From Myxococcales bacterium (GTDB taxonomy: Bacteria; Myxococcota; Bradymonadia; REDH01): a DNA stretch of 5,901 nucleotides. Within the stretch, counting starts at the first letter, position 1; every line of letters begins with the position of its first letter. The stretch lies in contig JAGWVZ010000249.1 of assembly GCA_018970625.1 (NCBI GenBank), positions 1 through 5,901 of the forward strand, read 5' to 3'. Below the pieces are notes generated by a model that had not been told where the DNA came from, did no database searches, and worked only from the letters and a program-made list of their open reading frames with translations. The position numbers and the translations under genes were made by a program. Positions 1 to 5,901 of the stretch are shown here, in pieces.

Positions 1-624
1 TCGCAGGGCCATATTCTGGGCGGCACCTACTTTGCGCTGTCACCACAGATTGAACGCGGCATGTTCAGCGTGGGCGGGGCGTCGTTTACGCTCATGATGT
101 CGCGCGCGTCGCCGTTTGGACAGTTCCTGCAGTTCATTGGCTTCAAGCACGACCAACTGCAGGTGCAGAAGTTCATCGCCATGGCCTCGACGGCGATGGA
201 CCGCATTGACCCCATCACCTACGCACCGTTCATCTTCGATCAGCCGCTCGAAGGCGCACCTGCCGAGCGACGTATGCTGATTCAGCTTGGGCTGGGCGAC
301 AGCTCGGTTCCCAATATGGGCGGCTACCTGCATGCCCGCACGCTTGGCATTCCGGTGCTCGAGCCGACGCCCGAGGTGCCACCGCTGCTCTCTACGGTCG
401 ACGTGGGCACCGAAGGTCAGGACATCTCGGGCATGTTGCTCGTCGATTTTGGCATCAACCCACGGCCCGATCTGGAAGCCCGCCTGGCGGCGCCTGCCAA
501 TTGCGTGCACGGTGCGGTGCGCGAGCTTGATTTTGGCATCGCGCAGATCTCGGCCTTTCTTCGCCCGGACGGCCGCGTCGTCTTTCCGTGCGAAGGTGTG
601 TGCACATCGTCCTGCAATCCCTGA
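1..624 (+). CDS. Alpha/beta-hydrolase-like protein, C-terminal part (5' truncated by window edge)
   Basis: The reading frame is open from base 1 to a TGA at 622-624 and gives 207 residues; the N-terminus lies outside the window. It opens with SQGHILGGTY, which resembles the stretch after the nucleophile Ser in the GxSxGG elbow of large alpha/beta-hydrolase-fold proteins, so the first codon (TCG) is probably the catalytic Ser. Further on, fragment residues 92-105 (MLIQLGLGDSSVPN) match the usual 'QxxxGDxxV' acid region, with D100 the likely acid. H170, in CVHGAVREL, is a good candidate for the catalytic His. The tail, FLRPDGRVVFPCEGVC followed by another Cys, resembles the Cys-containing C-terminus I associate with this family. 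The substrate is unknown. The fold assignment rests on remembered family patterns, not on an alignment. The gene ends 146 bp before the pirin start and no strong terminator is visible in that gap. Confidence 0.72.
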   Translation, partial: SQGHILGGTYFALSPQIERGMFSVGGASFTLMMSRASPFGQFLQFIGFKHDQLQVQKFIAMASTAMDRIDPITYAPFIFDQPLEGAPAERRMLIQLGLGDSSVPNMGGYLHARTLGIPVLEPTPEVPPLLSTVDVGTEGQDISGMLLVDFGINPRPDLEARLAAPANCVHGAVRELDFGIAQISAFLRPDGRVVFPCEGVCTSSCNP

Positions 625-770
625 CGCTGTCTGCGCCGCCCGATCGATAGAGCAGCGCGGGGATTGTTGCGATTCGTGAAACAGAAGTGCGCGTTTCTGC
701 GGCATTGTACGGCACACATTCGTGTTGAGCTTGGGTGGCCAATCGCAGGCTTACTTCACAGGAGATCACG

Positions 771-1469
771 ATGATTCAGATGCGACGCGCTGCCGATCGG
801 GGGCAGGCCGACTTCGGCTGGCTGAAGAGCGCCCACACCTTCAGCTTTGGACAATACATGGATCCCCGGTTTCGGGGTTTCCGCGACCTGCTGGTCATCA
901 ACGACGACCGGGTCACGCCCGGCCGCGGTTTTGGCACCCACGGACACAGCGACATGGAGATCATTTCGTATGTGCTCGACGGCGAAATCGAGCACCGCGA
1001 CAGCCTGGGAAATGGCGAGGTGCTGCGTGTTGGCGAGGTGCAGCGCATGTCGGCCGGCACGGGAATTCGGCATAGCGAGTTCAACCCGTCGAAAGACAAG
1101 GGCTTGCACTTTCTGCAGATGTGGGTGCTGCCGGAGCGCGCAGGTCTGAAGCCGAGCTACGAGCAGAAGAGTTTTCCGGTCGAGGATCGGCGCGGTCGCT
1201 GGCAGACGCTCGTGAGCCCCGATGGCGCCGAAGGTTCCCTGCTGATTCATCAGGACGTTCGCCTGCTTGGCACGCTGCTGCTGGAAGGCGACGTCGTTGA
1301 CTATGAAGTCCCAGCGGCACGTTACGCGTGGCTGCATGTGGCCACCGGTGAAGTGACCGTAAACGGCATGACCTGTCAGGCTGGCGACGGCGCAGCCGTG
1401 GCCGCGCCCGAAAAGCTTCGTTTGCAGGGCGTTGCCCGTTCCGAGGTGATCCTCTTCGATCTGAGGTGA
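771..1469 (+). CDS. Pirin family protein (YhhW-type bicupin, quercetin 2,3-dioxygenase-like)
   Basis: The product has 232 residues, close to the 231 of E. coli YhhW. The N-terminal cupin (about residues 1-125) carries the metal site: H57 and H59 in GTHGHSDME, and H101 and E103 in GIRHSEF. These are the same positions as the ligands of E. coli YhhW. The LKSAHTFSFGQY segment at 18-29 is a pirin hallmark. The C-terminal half (about 140-232) is the degenerate second cupin. Known members bind Fe or another divalent metal, and some cleave quercetin in vitro; the physiological substrate is generally unknown, and here too. The protein is expected to be cytosolic, since no signal peptide is visible. 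The ATG at 771 is chosen because an ACAGGAGA ribosome-binding site lies at 758-765, six bases upstream. An in-frame GTG at 735 would add 12 unconserved residues. The gene appears monocistronic, with 146 bp before it and 228 bp after it. Confidence 0.93.
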   Translation: MIQMRRAADRGQADFGWLKSAHTFSFGQYMDPRFRGFRDLLVINDDRVTPGRGFGTHGHSDMEIISYVLDGEIEHRDSLGNGEVLRVGEVQRMSAGTGIRHSEFNPSKDKGLHFLQMWVLPERAGLKPSYEQKSFPVEDRRGRWQTLVSPDGAEGSLLIHQDVRLLGTLLLEGDVVDYEVPAARYAWLHVATGEVTVNGMTCQAGDGAAVAAPEKLRLQGVARSEVILFDLR

Positions 1470-1503
1470 GCACGGAGCCTGAACGGTCGGCAAAACGACG
1501 CGA

Positions 1504-1560
1504 CGCGTTGCAAGCACGCCCGCCCTCGCCGGTCGCGGTGCATTCCGCCTTTGCAACGCG
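1504..1560. repeat. Perfect 10-bp inverted repeat between the pirin gene and btaA
   Basis: CGCGTTGCAA at 1504-1513 is the exact reverse complement of TTGCAACGCG at 1551-1560, with 37 bases between the arms. Each arm contains the self-complementary hexamer TTGCAA (1508-1513 and 1551-1556), so the same site also reads as two direct copies 43 bp apart, close to four helical turns. A small nested pair, GCAC 1514-1517 with GTGC 1538-1541, could extend a hairpin. The repeat starts 34 bases after the pirin stop. It could be a transcript-end structure, although no T-run follows, or a pair of operator sites upstream of btaA. The function is not shown. Confidence 0.6.
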
Positions 1561-1697
1561 GTGCGTTTCGGCTAGGCAACCTGCCCGACACGCGAAGTTG
1601 TCACGGTCGTGATGAAAATGCCACCGCGGGCCCTCAGGGTTGGCTGGCACAATAACGGGTCGCCAGGTACAGCAAAGCCACGCCGGTAAGGTGAGAT

Positions 1698-2828
1698 ATG
1701 AATCTTCGAGACGCCGCCTTTCAGACTGCATTCAGCAAGCTGTTTGTTTACAACATCCTGTTTGAAGACGCCGAAGTCGACGAAAAGTACCTCGGGATTG
1801 ACGAAAACTCGTCGGTGATCGGCATCACGGGCGCTGGTTGTGGCATCGCCGGCATGGTCAGCCGACAGCCGCAGCGCATTGACGCCGTGGACATCAACCC
1901 GCACCACCTTGCGCTCACCGCCTTGAAGGCGACGACGGCGCAGCGTCTGTTTCCTTACACCACCTTCTACGACCTCTTCGGCCGCGGCTGGCGCCCGGAT
2001 CCGAAGGAGACGATCGCCTCGGTGGCTGACCACATGCCCTCCTGGATGCAAAAGTACTGGTCGAAGGCTGGCAACTACGAGCGCTTCAATCGGAACTTCT
2101 ACACCGAGGGACTGACCGCGCAGATGCTGACCAAGCTTCGACACATGTCCGGCATTAACGCCACGTGGCTGCGCTCTATCATGGACCAGCCAGTCGAAGT
2201 GCGCATGCGCGCCGTCGAAGAGTGGATTGGCCCGGTGCTGCAGCGCCCCTACGTCAAAGCCATTCTGAGCTCACCGGTGCAGCTGCTGTCGCTTGGCATC
2301 AACTTCTCGCAACGCGACCGACTGCTGCACACCGAAGGCACCGGCATGGTCGACTACTTTGTGACGCACATGAAGCGCGTCGCAGAGACGAATATCGAGA
2401 CGAACTGGTTTGCCTGGTTTGTGGTCGCCGGTCAGTTCAATCACGAACACGTCGACGCGGTGCCTCCGTATCTGCGTCGCAGCCGTTGGGAGAACAGCTA
2501 CGGCTCTCCCACCCGCATGAACTACCACAACCGCAACATCTTCGACGTGCTCGGCGAAGGCGGTCGCAACACCTGGTCGCACTTCACCTTCTGTGACGCA
2601 CCCGACTGGATGTCGCCGGACGTGCAACAGCGCCTGCTCAACGAAGTGCTGCGCACCAGCCGCGATGGCGGTGTCATGCTGTACCGCACCGTCGAGGAGA
2701 ACGACATCGTCGCCAGCCTCGGCATGGAAAAGCACTTCAAGCGCATGGACGCCGAGTCGAACGCGGCCTCGCTGGCCGAACGCTCACGTCAGTATCGCCA
2801 CGTGCACTTCTATCAGATTCAGCACTGA
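1698..2828 (+). CDS. btaA: BtaA: S-adenosylmethionine:diacylglycerol 3-amino-3-carboxypropyltransferase
   Basis: This 376-residue protein of the BtaA (DUF3419) family catalyses the first step of betaine lipid synthesis: the 3-amino-3-carboxypropyl group of SAM is moved to diacylglycerol, giving diacylglycerylhomoserine. It acts at the cytoplasmic membrane face, though no membrane span is visible. The SAM-binding fold is near the N-terminus: VIGITGAGCGIAGM at 40-53 and DAVDINPHHLALTALK at 62-77. Family-typical segments follow: YDLFGRGW at 91-98, SRWENSYGS at about 262-270, MNYHNRNIF at 274-282 and DAPDWM at 300-305. The start ATG is preceded by TAAGG at 1687-1691, six bases upstream. The length is near the family norm of roughly 400, and nothing is broken. 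The Gly-rich loop is unusual: G49 stands where many members have Asn. btaB follows 66 nt downstream in the same frame, as expected for a btaAB operon. Confidence 0.9.
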   Translation: MNLRDAAFQTAFSKLFVYNILFEDAEVDEKYLGIDENSSVIGITGAGCGIAGMVSRQPQRIDAVDINPHHLALTALKATTAQRLFPYTTFYDLFGRGWRPDPKETIASVADHMPSWMQKYWSKAGNYERFNRNFYTEGLTAQMLTKLRHMSGINATWLRSIMDQPVEVRMRAVEEWIGPVLQRPYVKAILSSPVQLLSLGINFSQRDRLLHTEGTGMVDYFVTHMKRVAETNIETNWFAWFVVAGQFNHEHVDAVPPYLRRSRWENSYGSPTRMNYHNRNIFDVLGEGGRNTWSHFTFCDAPDWMSPDVQQRLLNEVLRTSRDGGVMLYRTVEENDIVASLGMEKHFKRMDAESNAASLAERSRQYRHVHFYQIQH

Positions 2829-2829
2829 A

Positions 2830-2898
2830 ATGTCGCTGGCCGGCGGCCTTCCAGGCCGTCCGCTGATGGCCCTCGCATTACCCGGGATCGCTTTGTGA
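2830..2898 (+). other. Possible 22-codon ORF and hairpin in the btaA-btaB spacer
   Basis: An ATG at 2830, one base after the btaA TGA, opens a 22-codon ORF (MSLAGGLPGRPL then MALALPGIAL). Its TGA at 2896-2898 overlaps the btaB start as GTGA. The same spacer can fold into a hairpin: GGCGGCCT 2842-2849 pairs with AGGCCGTC 2853-2860, eight pairs including one G-U, around a 3-base loop, and may extend at the base to 2839/2863. No T-run follows, so it is unlikely to be an intrinsic terminator. The ORF may be chance or may couple translation of btaA to btaB. Its peptide resembles nothing I recognise. Confidence 0.25.
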
Positions 2899-3515
2899 GC
2901 ACTGGCCGCGAATCGCATCGTCAGTTTCTGAACACGTATTATGGGCTCTCTCGGTCCATCTATGACGTGACCCGCAAGTATTACCTGTTCGGGCGCGACA
3001 CCGCGCTCAACCAGCTGGCGGCCGAACGATGGACCCGCCTCATTGAGGTCGGCCCCGGCACCGGGCGAAACCTGCGCAAGCTCCGTGAGCTGCGCAACGA
3101 TGTGATTCTCGGCGGCGTCGAAGCATCGGACGCCATGCTGGAACACGCAAAAGAGCGCTGTCCGTGGGCGCGGCTCGTTCATGGGTTCGCAGAAGATTTC
3201 CCGTACGAACAGGTACTTGGCACCAAGCCAGATCGTATTCTGTTCAGTTACTGCATCTCGATGGTGCAGGATGCCGACGCGGCACTCCGAAACGCGCGCA
3301 GCAGCCTCGCGCCCGGTGGCGAGGTGCTCGTCGTCGACTTCGGCGACCTCTCCGGCGTACAGCAGCCCTTCCGGAAAGGCCTGAAGAAGTGGCTGGAAGC
3401 CTTCCACGTGGCCCCCGTCGACGAAGACCTGCTGCGCCGCCACGACGCGCAGATCACCTATGGCCCGGGCCGATACTTTGTGATCGCCCGCATGAAGGCG
3501 ATTCCCGCTTCCTGA
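2895..3515 (+). CDS. btaB: BtaB: S-adenosylmethionine:diacylglycerylhomoserine N-methyltransferase
   Basis: This 206-residue class I SAM methyltransferase, close to the length of known bacterial BtaB, would add three methyl groups to the homoserine amine of the BtaA product to give the betaine lipid DGTS. SAM motif I is LIEVGPGTGRN at 49-59. E76 in GVEASDAML ends strand 2, the usual ribose-binding acid. VLVVDFGD at 144-151 is the later strand of the fold. The N-terminal segment SIYDVTRKYYLFGRD at 21-35 is typical of BtaB and separates it from generic methyltransferases. The start is the GTG at 2895: no ATG, GTG or TTG lies in frame between the btaA stop and this codon. Its ribosome site is weak (GGGA at 2884-2887), which suggests translation coupled to upstream reading. 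The gene ends 24 bp from a convergent gene. Confidence 0.88.
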   Translation: MSTGRESHRQFLNTYYGLSRSIYDVTRKYYLFGRDTALNQLAAERWTRLIEVGPGTGRNLRKLRELRNDVILGGVEASDAMLEHAKERCPWARLVHGFAEDFPYEQVLGTKPDRILFSYCISMVQDADAALRNARSSLAPGGEVLVVDFGDLSGVQQPFRKGLKKWLEAFHVAPVDEDLLRRHDAQITYGPGRYFVIARMKAIPAS

Positions 3516-3539
3516 GTGGGCCGAGCCAGACCTCACCGT

Positions 3540-4841
3540 TTAGCGGCTGGTGGAACGCTTCAATCGGGCGGCAAAAAAGCCATCGGTGCCGTGTCGGTGT
3601 GGCCACAGCCGCATAAACCGCCCGTCTGTTCCCGCGATGTCGGTTACGCCGAGTGCCTGAAAGACCTGGTCGGCAGGCTCGACGGCAAACTCGGGATGTG
3701 TGGCCAGAAACGTGTCCACAGCCTGCTCGTTCTCACGCGAATCGATGGAGCAGGTCGCATAGACCAGCACGCCACCCGGCTTCACCTGGGGTGCGCAATC
3801 GTTGAGGATCCGGGCCTGGGTCTGTACGAGCTCACTCAGACGAGCGTCTGAATGTCGTCGCAGGTCCGGGTTGCGTCGCAAGGTTCCGAGGCCGGTGCAG
3901 GGTGCGTCCACGAGCACGATGTCGGCGTTCCAGGCGTTGGAGACCGCATCTTTCCACAGGGCGGTGGTGATTCGGGCGCGGGAGCGCTGGGCTCGGGGCT
4001 TGAGGTCGGCCATGCGTTGCGGGCTGACGTCGAGCGCCCGAATTTTGGCGTGTGGAGCCAGCGCGGCCATGGCGAGGGCCTTTCCACCTGCGCCTGCACA
4101 CGCATCGACGATCGTCGAATCGTTCGATGGAGTACAGAGCAGCGCAATGAGTTGGCTGCCTTCGTCCTGCACTTCGACCAGGCCGTCGATGTACTCGTGG
4201 AGCGTGGCCAGGTTGATGCGCGAGGCCACATGGATGCCCATGGGGCTCCAGGTCGTGGGCGCGACGTCCAGGTTCTGGGCGCGAAGGCTGGTGAGCACGG
4301 CGTCGCGGGTGGTGCGGCCGGTGTGTACGCGCAGCGTGATTCCTGCACGCTGGGCAAAGGCCTGAGCTGCCAGGGCCGGTTCGGTGTCGGGCAGCTCGCG
4401 AGCGAGCAGCTGCATGAACCAGGGATTGAAGCCGATACGGAGCGCCTGGTCGTGATTCGGGTCTTCGGATTCGGGCAGCTGCTGAAAGCGAACCACCGCC
4501 CTGCGAAGCGTCTCGACCAGGGTTGCGGGCAATCGATCGGGGAGGGCGCGTTCGGGGTCGTGCAGCAGCAGGTGCAGCAGCACGGGCATCAGCGCGGCGT
4601 GTTCGGGTTCGACGTCGACGTCGCCGACGAGGGCGGTGACGATGTCGAGCCGATACTGGCGGCGTAGCATGTCCCAGACGAGGTCGCTGACCCAGGCGCG
4701 GTCGCGTTTGCCCATGGCGGGCTGTGCGCGCAGCCAGTCGGCGATGACGCGGTCGGCGGGGTGGTGAGAAGCGGCGAGGGCCTGCCAGAGGTGGCTGGCT
4801 GCCAGGAGCCAGGGCATGTGTACACGGTCAGAGGCAGACAT
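3540..4841 (-). CDS. RsmB/NOP-family RNA (cytosine-C5) methyltransferase
   Basis: From the ATG at 4839-4841 the protein has 433 residues (E. coli RsmB has 429). A helical NusB-like N-terminal region (HPADRVIADWLR ... MGKRDRAWVSDLVWDMLRRQ) precedes a SAM-dependent Rossmann domain. Motif I is DACAGAGGK at 246-254. The two cysteines of RNA m5C enzymes are both present: C315 in DAPCTGLGTLRRNPD and C364 in VYATCSIDSRENE. In this family the TCS cysteine attacks C6 of the target base and the PC cysteine aids release. Motif I differs from the DLCAAPGGKT of canonical RsmB, so the target may not be 16S C967 and I give no symbol. The same frame continues upstream to ATG 4898 and GTG 4901, but neither has a ribosome site and that stretch holds the promoter of the divergent gene. 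The shorter start itself also lacks a clear Shine-Dalgarno. Confidence 0.85.
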   Translation of the reverse strand: MSASDRVHMPWLLAASHLWQALAASHHPADRVIADWLRAQPAMGKRDRAWVSDLVWDMLRRQYRLDIVTALVGDVDVEPEHAALMPVLLHLLLHDPERALPDRLPATLVETLRRAVVRFQQLPESEDPNHDQALRIGFNPWFMQLLARELPDTEPALAAQAFAQRAGITLRVHTGRTTRDAVLTSLRAQNLDVAPTTWSPMGIHVASRINLATLHEYIDGLVEVQDEGSQLIALLCTPSNDSTIVDACAGAGGKALAMAALAPHAKIRALDVSPQRMADLKPRAQRSRARITTALWKDAVSNAWNADIVLVDAPCTGLGTLRRNPDLRRHSDARLSELVQTQARILNDCAPQVKPGGVLVYATCSIDSRENEQAVDTFLATHPEFAVEPADQVFQALGVTDIAGTDGRFMRLWPHRHGTDGFFAARLKRSTSR

Positions 4842-4859
4842 AAAGGGCCGGGGTTGTAC

Positions 4860-4888
4860 TTGACGCAGTGTGCCGGGGAACGGATAAG
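4860..4888 (+). promoter_or_regulatory. Predicted sigma70-type promoter for the SDR gene
   Basis: TTGACG at 4860-4865 (5 of 6 to the -35 consensus) and GATAAG at 4883-4888 (4 of 6 to the -10 consensus) are separated by exactly 17 bases. Transcription would begin near 4895, leaving a leader of about 28 bases that includes the ribosome-binding site at 4911-4916. The element lies in the short gap between two divergent genes. It is predicted from consensus match and position only. Confidence 0.55.
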
Positions 4889-4910
4889 TCGCGATCATCA
4901 CCAGAGAATG

Positions 4911-4916
4911 AAGGAG
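4911..4916 (+). promoter_or_regulatory. Strong ribosome-binding site of the SDR gene
   Basis: AAGGAG sits six bases upstream of the ATG at 4923. This fixes the start there rather than at the in-frame ATG 4908, which would place the site inside the coding sequence and add only five residues. Confidence 0.85.
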
Positions 4917-4922
4917 TCTCCC

Positions 4923-5783
4923 ATGTCAGAGCTGAGCGGAAGTCGCGTGCTGATCACCGGTGGTGCGAGTGGTCTGGGTCGGCGCATGGCACTGGAGATG
5001 GCCCGAAAGGGCGCCCAGGTTGTGATCTGGGACCTGGACCGGGCGCGCATGGAGCAGGTCGCTGATGAGCTGCTACAGGTGGGCGGCCAGAAAGCCTACA
5101 CGTATGTCTGCGATATTTCCAATCGTCTGGCGGTGTACGATGCGGCACACCGCGTGAAGACCGAGGTGGGCGATATCGACATCCTCGTGAACAACGCCGG
5201 TGTCGTGAGCGGCAGGACATTTCTGGAGCTTCCGGACGACAAAATCGAGAAGACGTTCGGCGTGAACTCGTTGGCGTTGTTCTGGACGGCCAAGGCGTTT
5301 TTGCCGGGCATGATGGAGCGTGGACGTGGACACGTCGTGACGATCGCGTCGGCGGCCGGCTGGGTGGGCGTAAACCGTCTTGCGGACTATTGTGCCAGCA
5401 AATGGGCGGCGGTTGGTTTTGATGAATCGCTGCGTATGGAGCTTCGGCAGACCGCGCCAGGCGTAAAGACAACAGTGATCTGTCCCTACTTCATCGACAC
5501 GGGCATGTTCTCTGGCGTGCAAACCCGATTTTCGTGGCTGTTGCCGATTCTGAAGGAAGACGAGGTCGCGAACCGGGTCGTCAGGGCGATTGAGCGCAAC
5601 GAGGCGCGCGTGATGTTGCCGCCAGTGCTCGCGCTGGTGCCCGTAGGTCGTTTCCTGCCTGCACGTTTGTTTGACAGGGCGGCAGAGTTTCTGGGCATCA
5701 GCGTCGCGATGCACGACTTCAAGGGGCGCGCGGTGCCCTCGACGTCTGAGTCGAGCGCAGCGAATCACAAGGCAGCCGGTTGA
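4923..5783 (+). CDS. Classical short-chain dehydrogenase/reductase, SDR16C-like
   Basis: This 286-residue NAD(P)-dependent oxidoreductase has a complete classical SDR set: cofactor loop TGGASGLG at 12-19, D64 in CDIS, NNAG at 90-93, and the tetrad N115, S143, Y156, K160 (YCASK at 156-160). D37 at the end of strand 2 (VVIWDLD) predicts NAD(H) over NADP(H). The substrate-side segment CPYFIDTGMF at 187-196 resembles the SDR16C group (animal retinol dehydrogenases and 17-beta-HSD11/13), which act on retinoids, steroids or other lipophilic alcohols at membranes. The hydrophobic C-terminal stretch VMLPPVLALVPVGRFLP suggests membrane association. The bacterial substrate is unknown; a fatty or isoprenoid alcohol/ketone is an inference. 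The gene has its own promoter and a strong ribosome site and diverges from the RNA methyltransferase gene. No partner gene is visible downstream in the window. Confidence 0.9.
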   Translation: MSELSGSRVLITGGASGLGRRMALEMARKGAQVVIWDLDRARMEQVADELLQVGGQKAYTYVCDISNRLAVYDAAHRVKTEVGDIDILVNNAGVVSGRTFLELPDDKIEKTFGVNSLALFWTAKAFLPGMMERGRGHVVTIASAAGWVGVNRLADYCASKWAAVGFDESLRMELRQTAPGVKTTVICPYFIDTGMFSGVQTRFSWLLPILKEDEVANRVVRAIERNEARVMLPPVLALVPVGRFLPARLFDRAAEFLGISVAMHDFKGRAVPSTSESSAANHKAAG

Positions 5784-5901
5784 TTCAACGGAGGCACCCG
5801 GACGCTGTGGCGCGGGTTGCGACGGGCATGTCGAGGCGTTGGACGGTGCGTGGGTAAAGGTCCCCGCGGAGTCTGGGGCAGCGTATCCACGATGTTGGTC
5901 A
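5784..5901. other. Right-hand edge, no supportable gene
   Basis: These 118 bases after the SDR stop show no convincing gene. A GGAGG at 5790-5794 is followed by short openings: the frame with GTG 5807 and ATG 5828 closes at a TAA within 50 bases, while two other plus frames and at least two minus frames stay open to the edge without a recognisable product. A terminator-like hairpin with a T-run is not seen. A minus-strand gene ending here cannot be excluded on so short a stretch. Confidence 0.4.

Noticed and set aside
40..717. Minus-strand open frame opposite the partial hydrolase
   Set aside because: Its His/Arg-rich translation is typical of an antisense shadow, and the plus strand matches a known fold pattern.
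625..770. Search for a promoter or terminator between the hydrolase and pirin genes
   Set aside because: TTGCGA at 667-672 has no matching -10 at proper spacing, and the CGCTG/CAGCG arms at 625-629 and 653-657 are too short and far apart.
756..1556. Long minus-strand open frame opposite the pirin gene
   Set aside because: It is a shadow of a well-supported conserved gene, as expected at high GC, and its translation shows no recognisable motif.
1598..1613. TTGTCAC Pho-box half-site, overlapping the short palindrome TCACG-GT-CGTGA
   Set aside because: No second TGTCA-type half-site at 11-bp spacing, and five-base arms are common by chance in GC-rich DNA.
1645..1650. TGGCAC resembling the -24 element of a sigma54 promoter upstream of btaA
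   Set aside because: The required TTGC-type -12 element is missing: after five bases the sequence reads CGGGT.
3516..3536. Possible bidirectional terminator between btaB and the convergent gene
   Set aside because: Only a five-pair stem (GTGGG with CTCAC, one G-U) and no T-run on either side.
3852..4667. Plus-strand open frame opposite the RNA methyltransferase gene
   Set aside because: The opposite strand encodes clear catalytic motifs; this frame yields a low-complexity product without a ribosome site.
5073..5768. Minus-strand open frame opposite the SDR gene
   Set aside because: The plus strand has a complete SDR catalytic set with promoter and ribosome site; the minus frame has no family features.

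Overview
The window is GC-rich chromosomal DNA, densely packed with ordinary single-domain bacterial genes. There is no IS element, CRISPR array, tRNA or rRNA. The gene content fits a Gram-negative bacterium of the Proteobacteria or Myxococcota type: an alpha/beta-hydrolase of a form I associate with those groups, a pirin, a bacterial betaine-lipid gene pair, an RsmB/NOP RNA methyltransferase and a C-terminally hydrophobic SDR. The sequence does not resolve the organism further.

Layout, left to right. (1) 1-624, +: the C-terminal part of a large alpha/beta-hydrolase-like protein, cut at its predicted nucleophile elbow. (2) 771-1469, +: a complete YhhW-type pirin with all four metal ligands. 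(3) 1470-1697: a 228-bp gap holding a perfect 10-bp inverted repeat (1504-1513 / 1551-1560) but no convincing promoter. (4) 1698-2828 and 2895-3515, +: btaA and btaB, which make the phosphorus-free betaine lipid DGTS from diacylglycerol and S-adenosylmethionine. A 66-nt spacer separates them and carries a hairpin and a 22-codon ORF whose stop overlaps the btaB GTG start. (5) 3540-4841, -: an RsmB/NOP-family RNA cytosine-C5 methyltransferase, convergent with btaB and only 24 bp from it. (6) 4842-4922: a short divergent region with a good sigma70-type promoter (TTGACG-N17-GATAAG) reading rightwards. (7) 4923-5783, +: a classical SDR resembling the SDR16C retinol/steroid dehydrogenases. (8) 5784-5901: no supportable gene.

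The one clear pathway is btaAB. BtaA moves the 3-amino-3-carboxypropyl group of SAM onto diacylglycerol to give diacylglycerylhomoserine. BtaB then methylates the amine three times to give DGTS, which elsewhere replaces phospholipids during phosphate starvation. No Pho box is visible upstream. The flanking hydrolase, pirin and SDR share no demonstrated pathway with it.

I found no strong candidate for a new system. The observations most worth checking are the btaA-btaB junction, the inverted repeat upstream of btaA, the non-canonical SAM motifs in BtaA and in the RsmB-like protein, and the promoter that settles the start of the RsmB-like gene.
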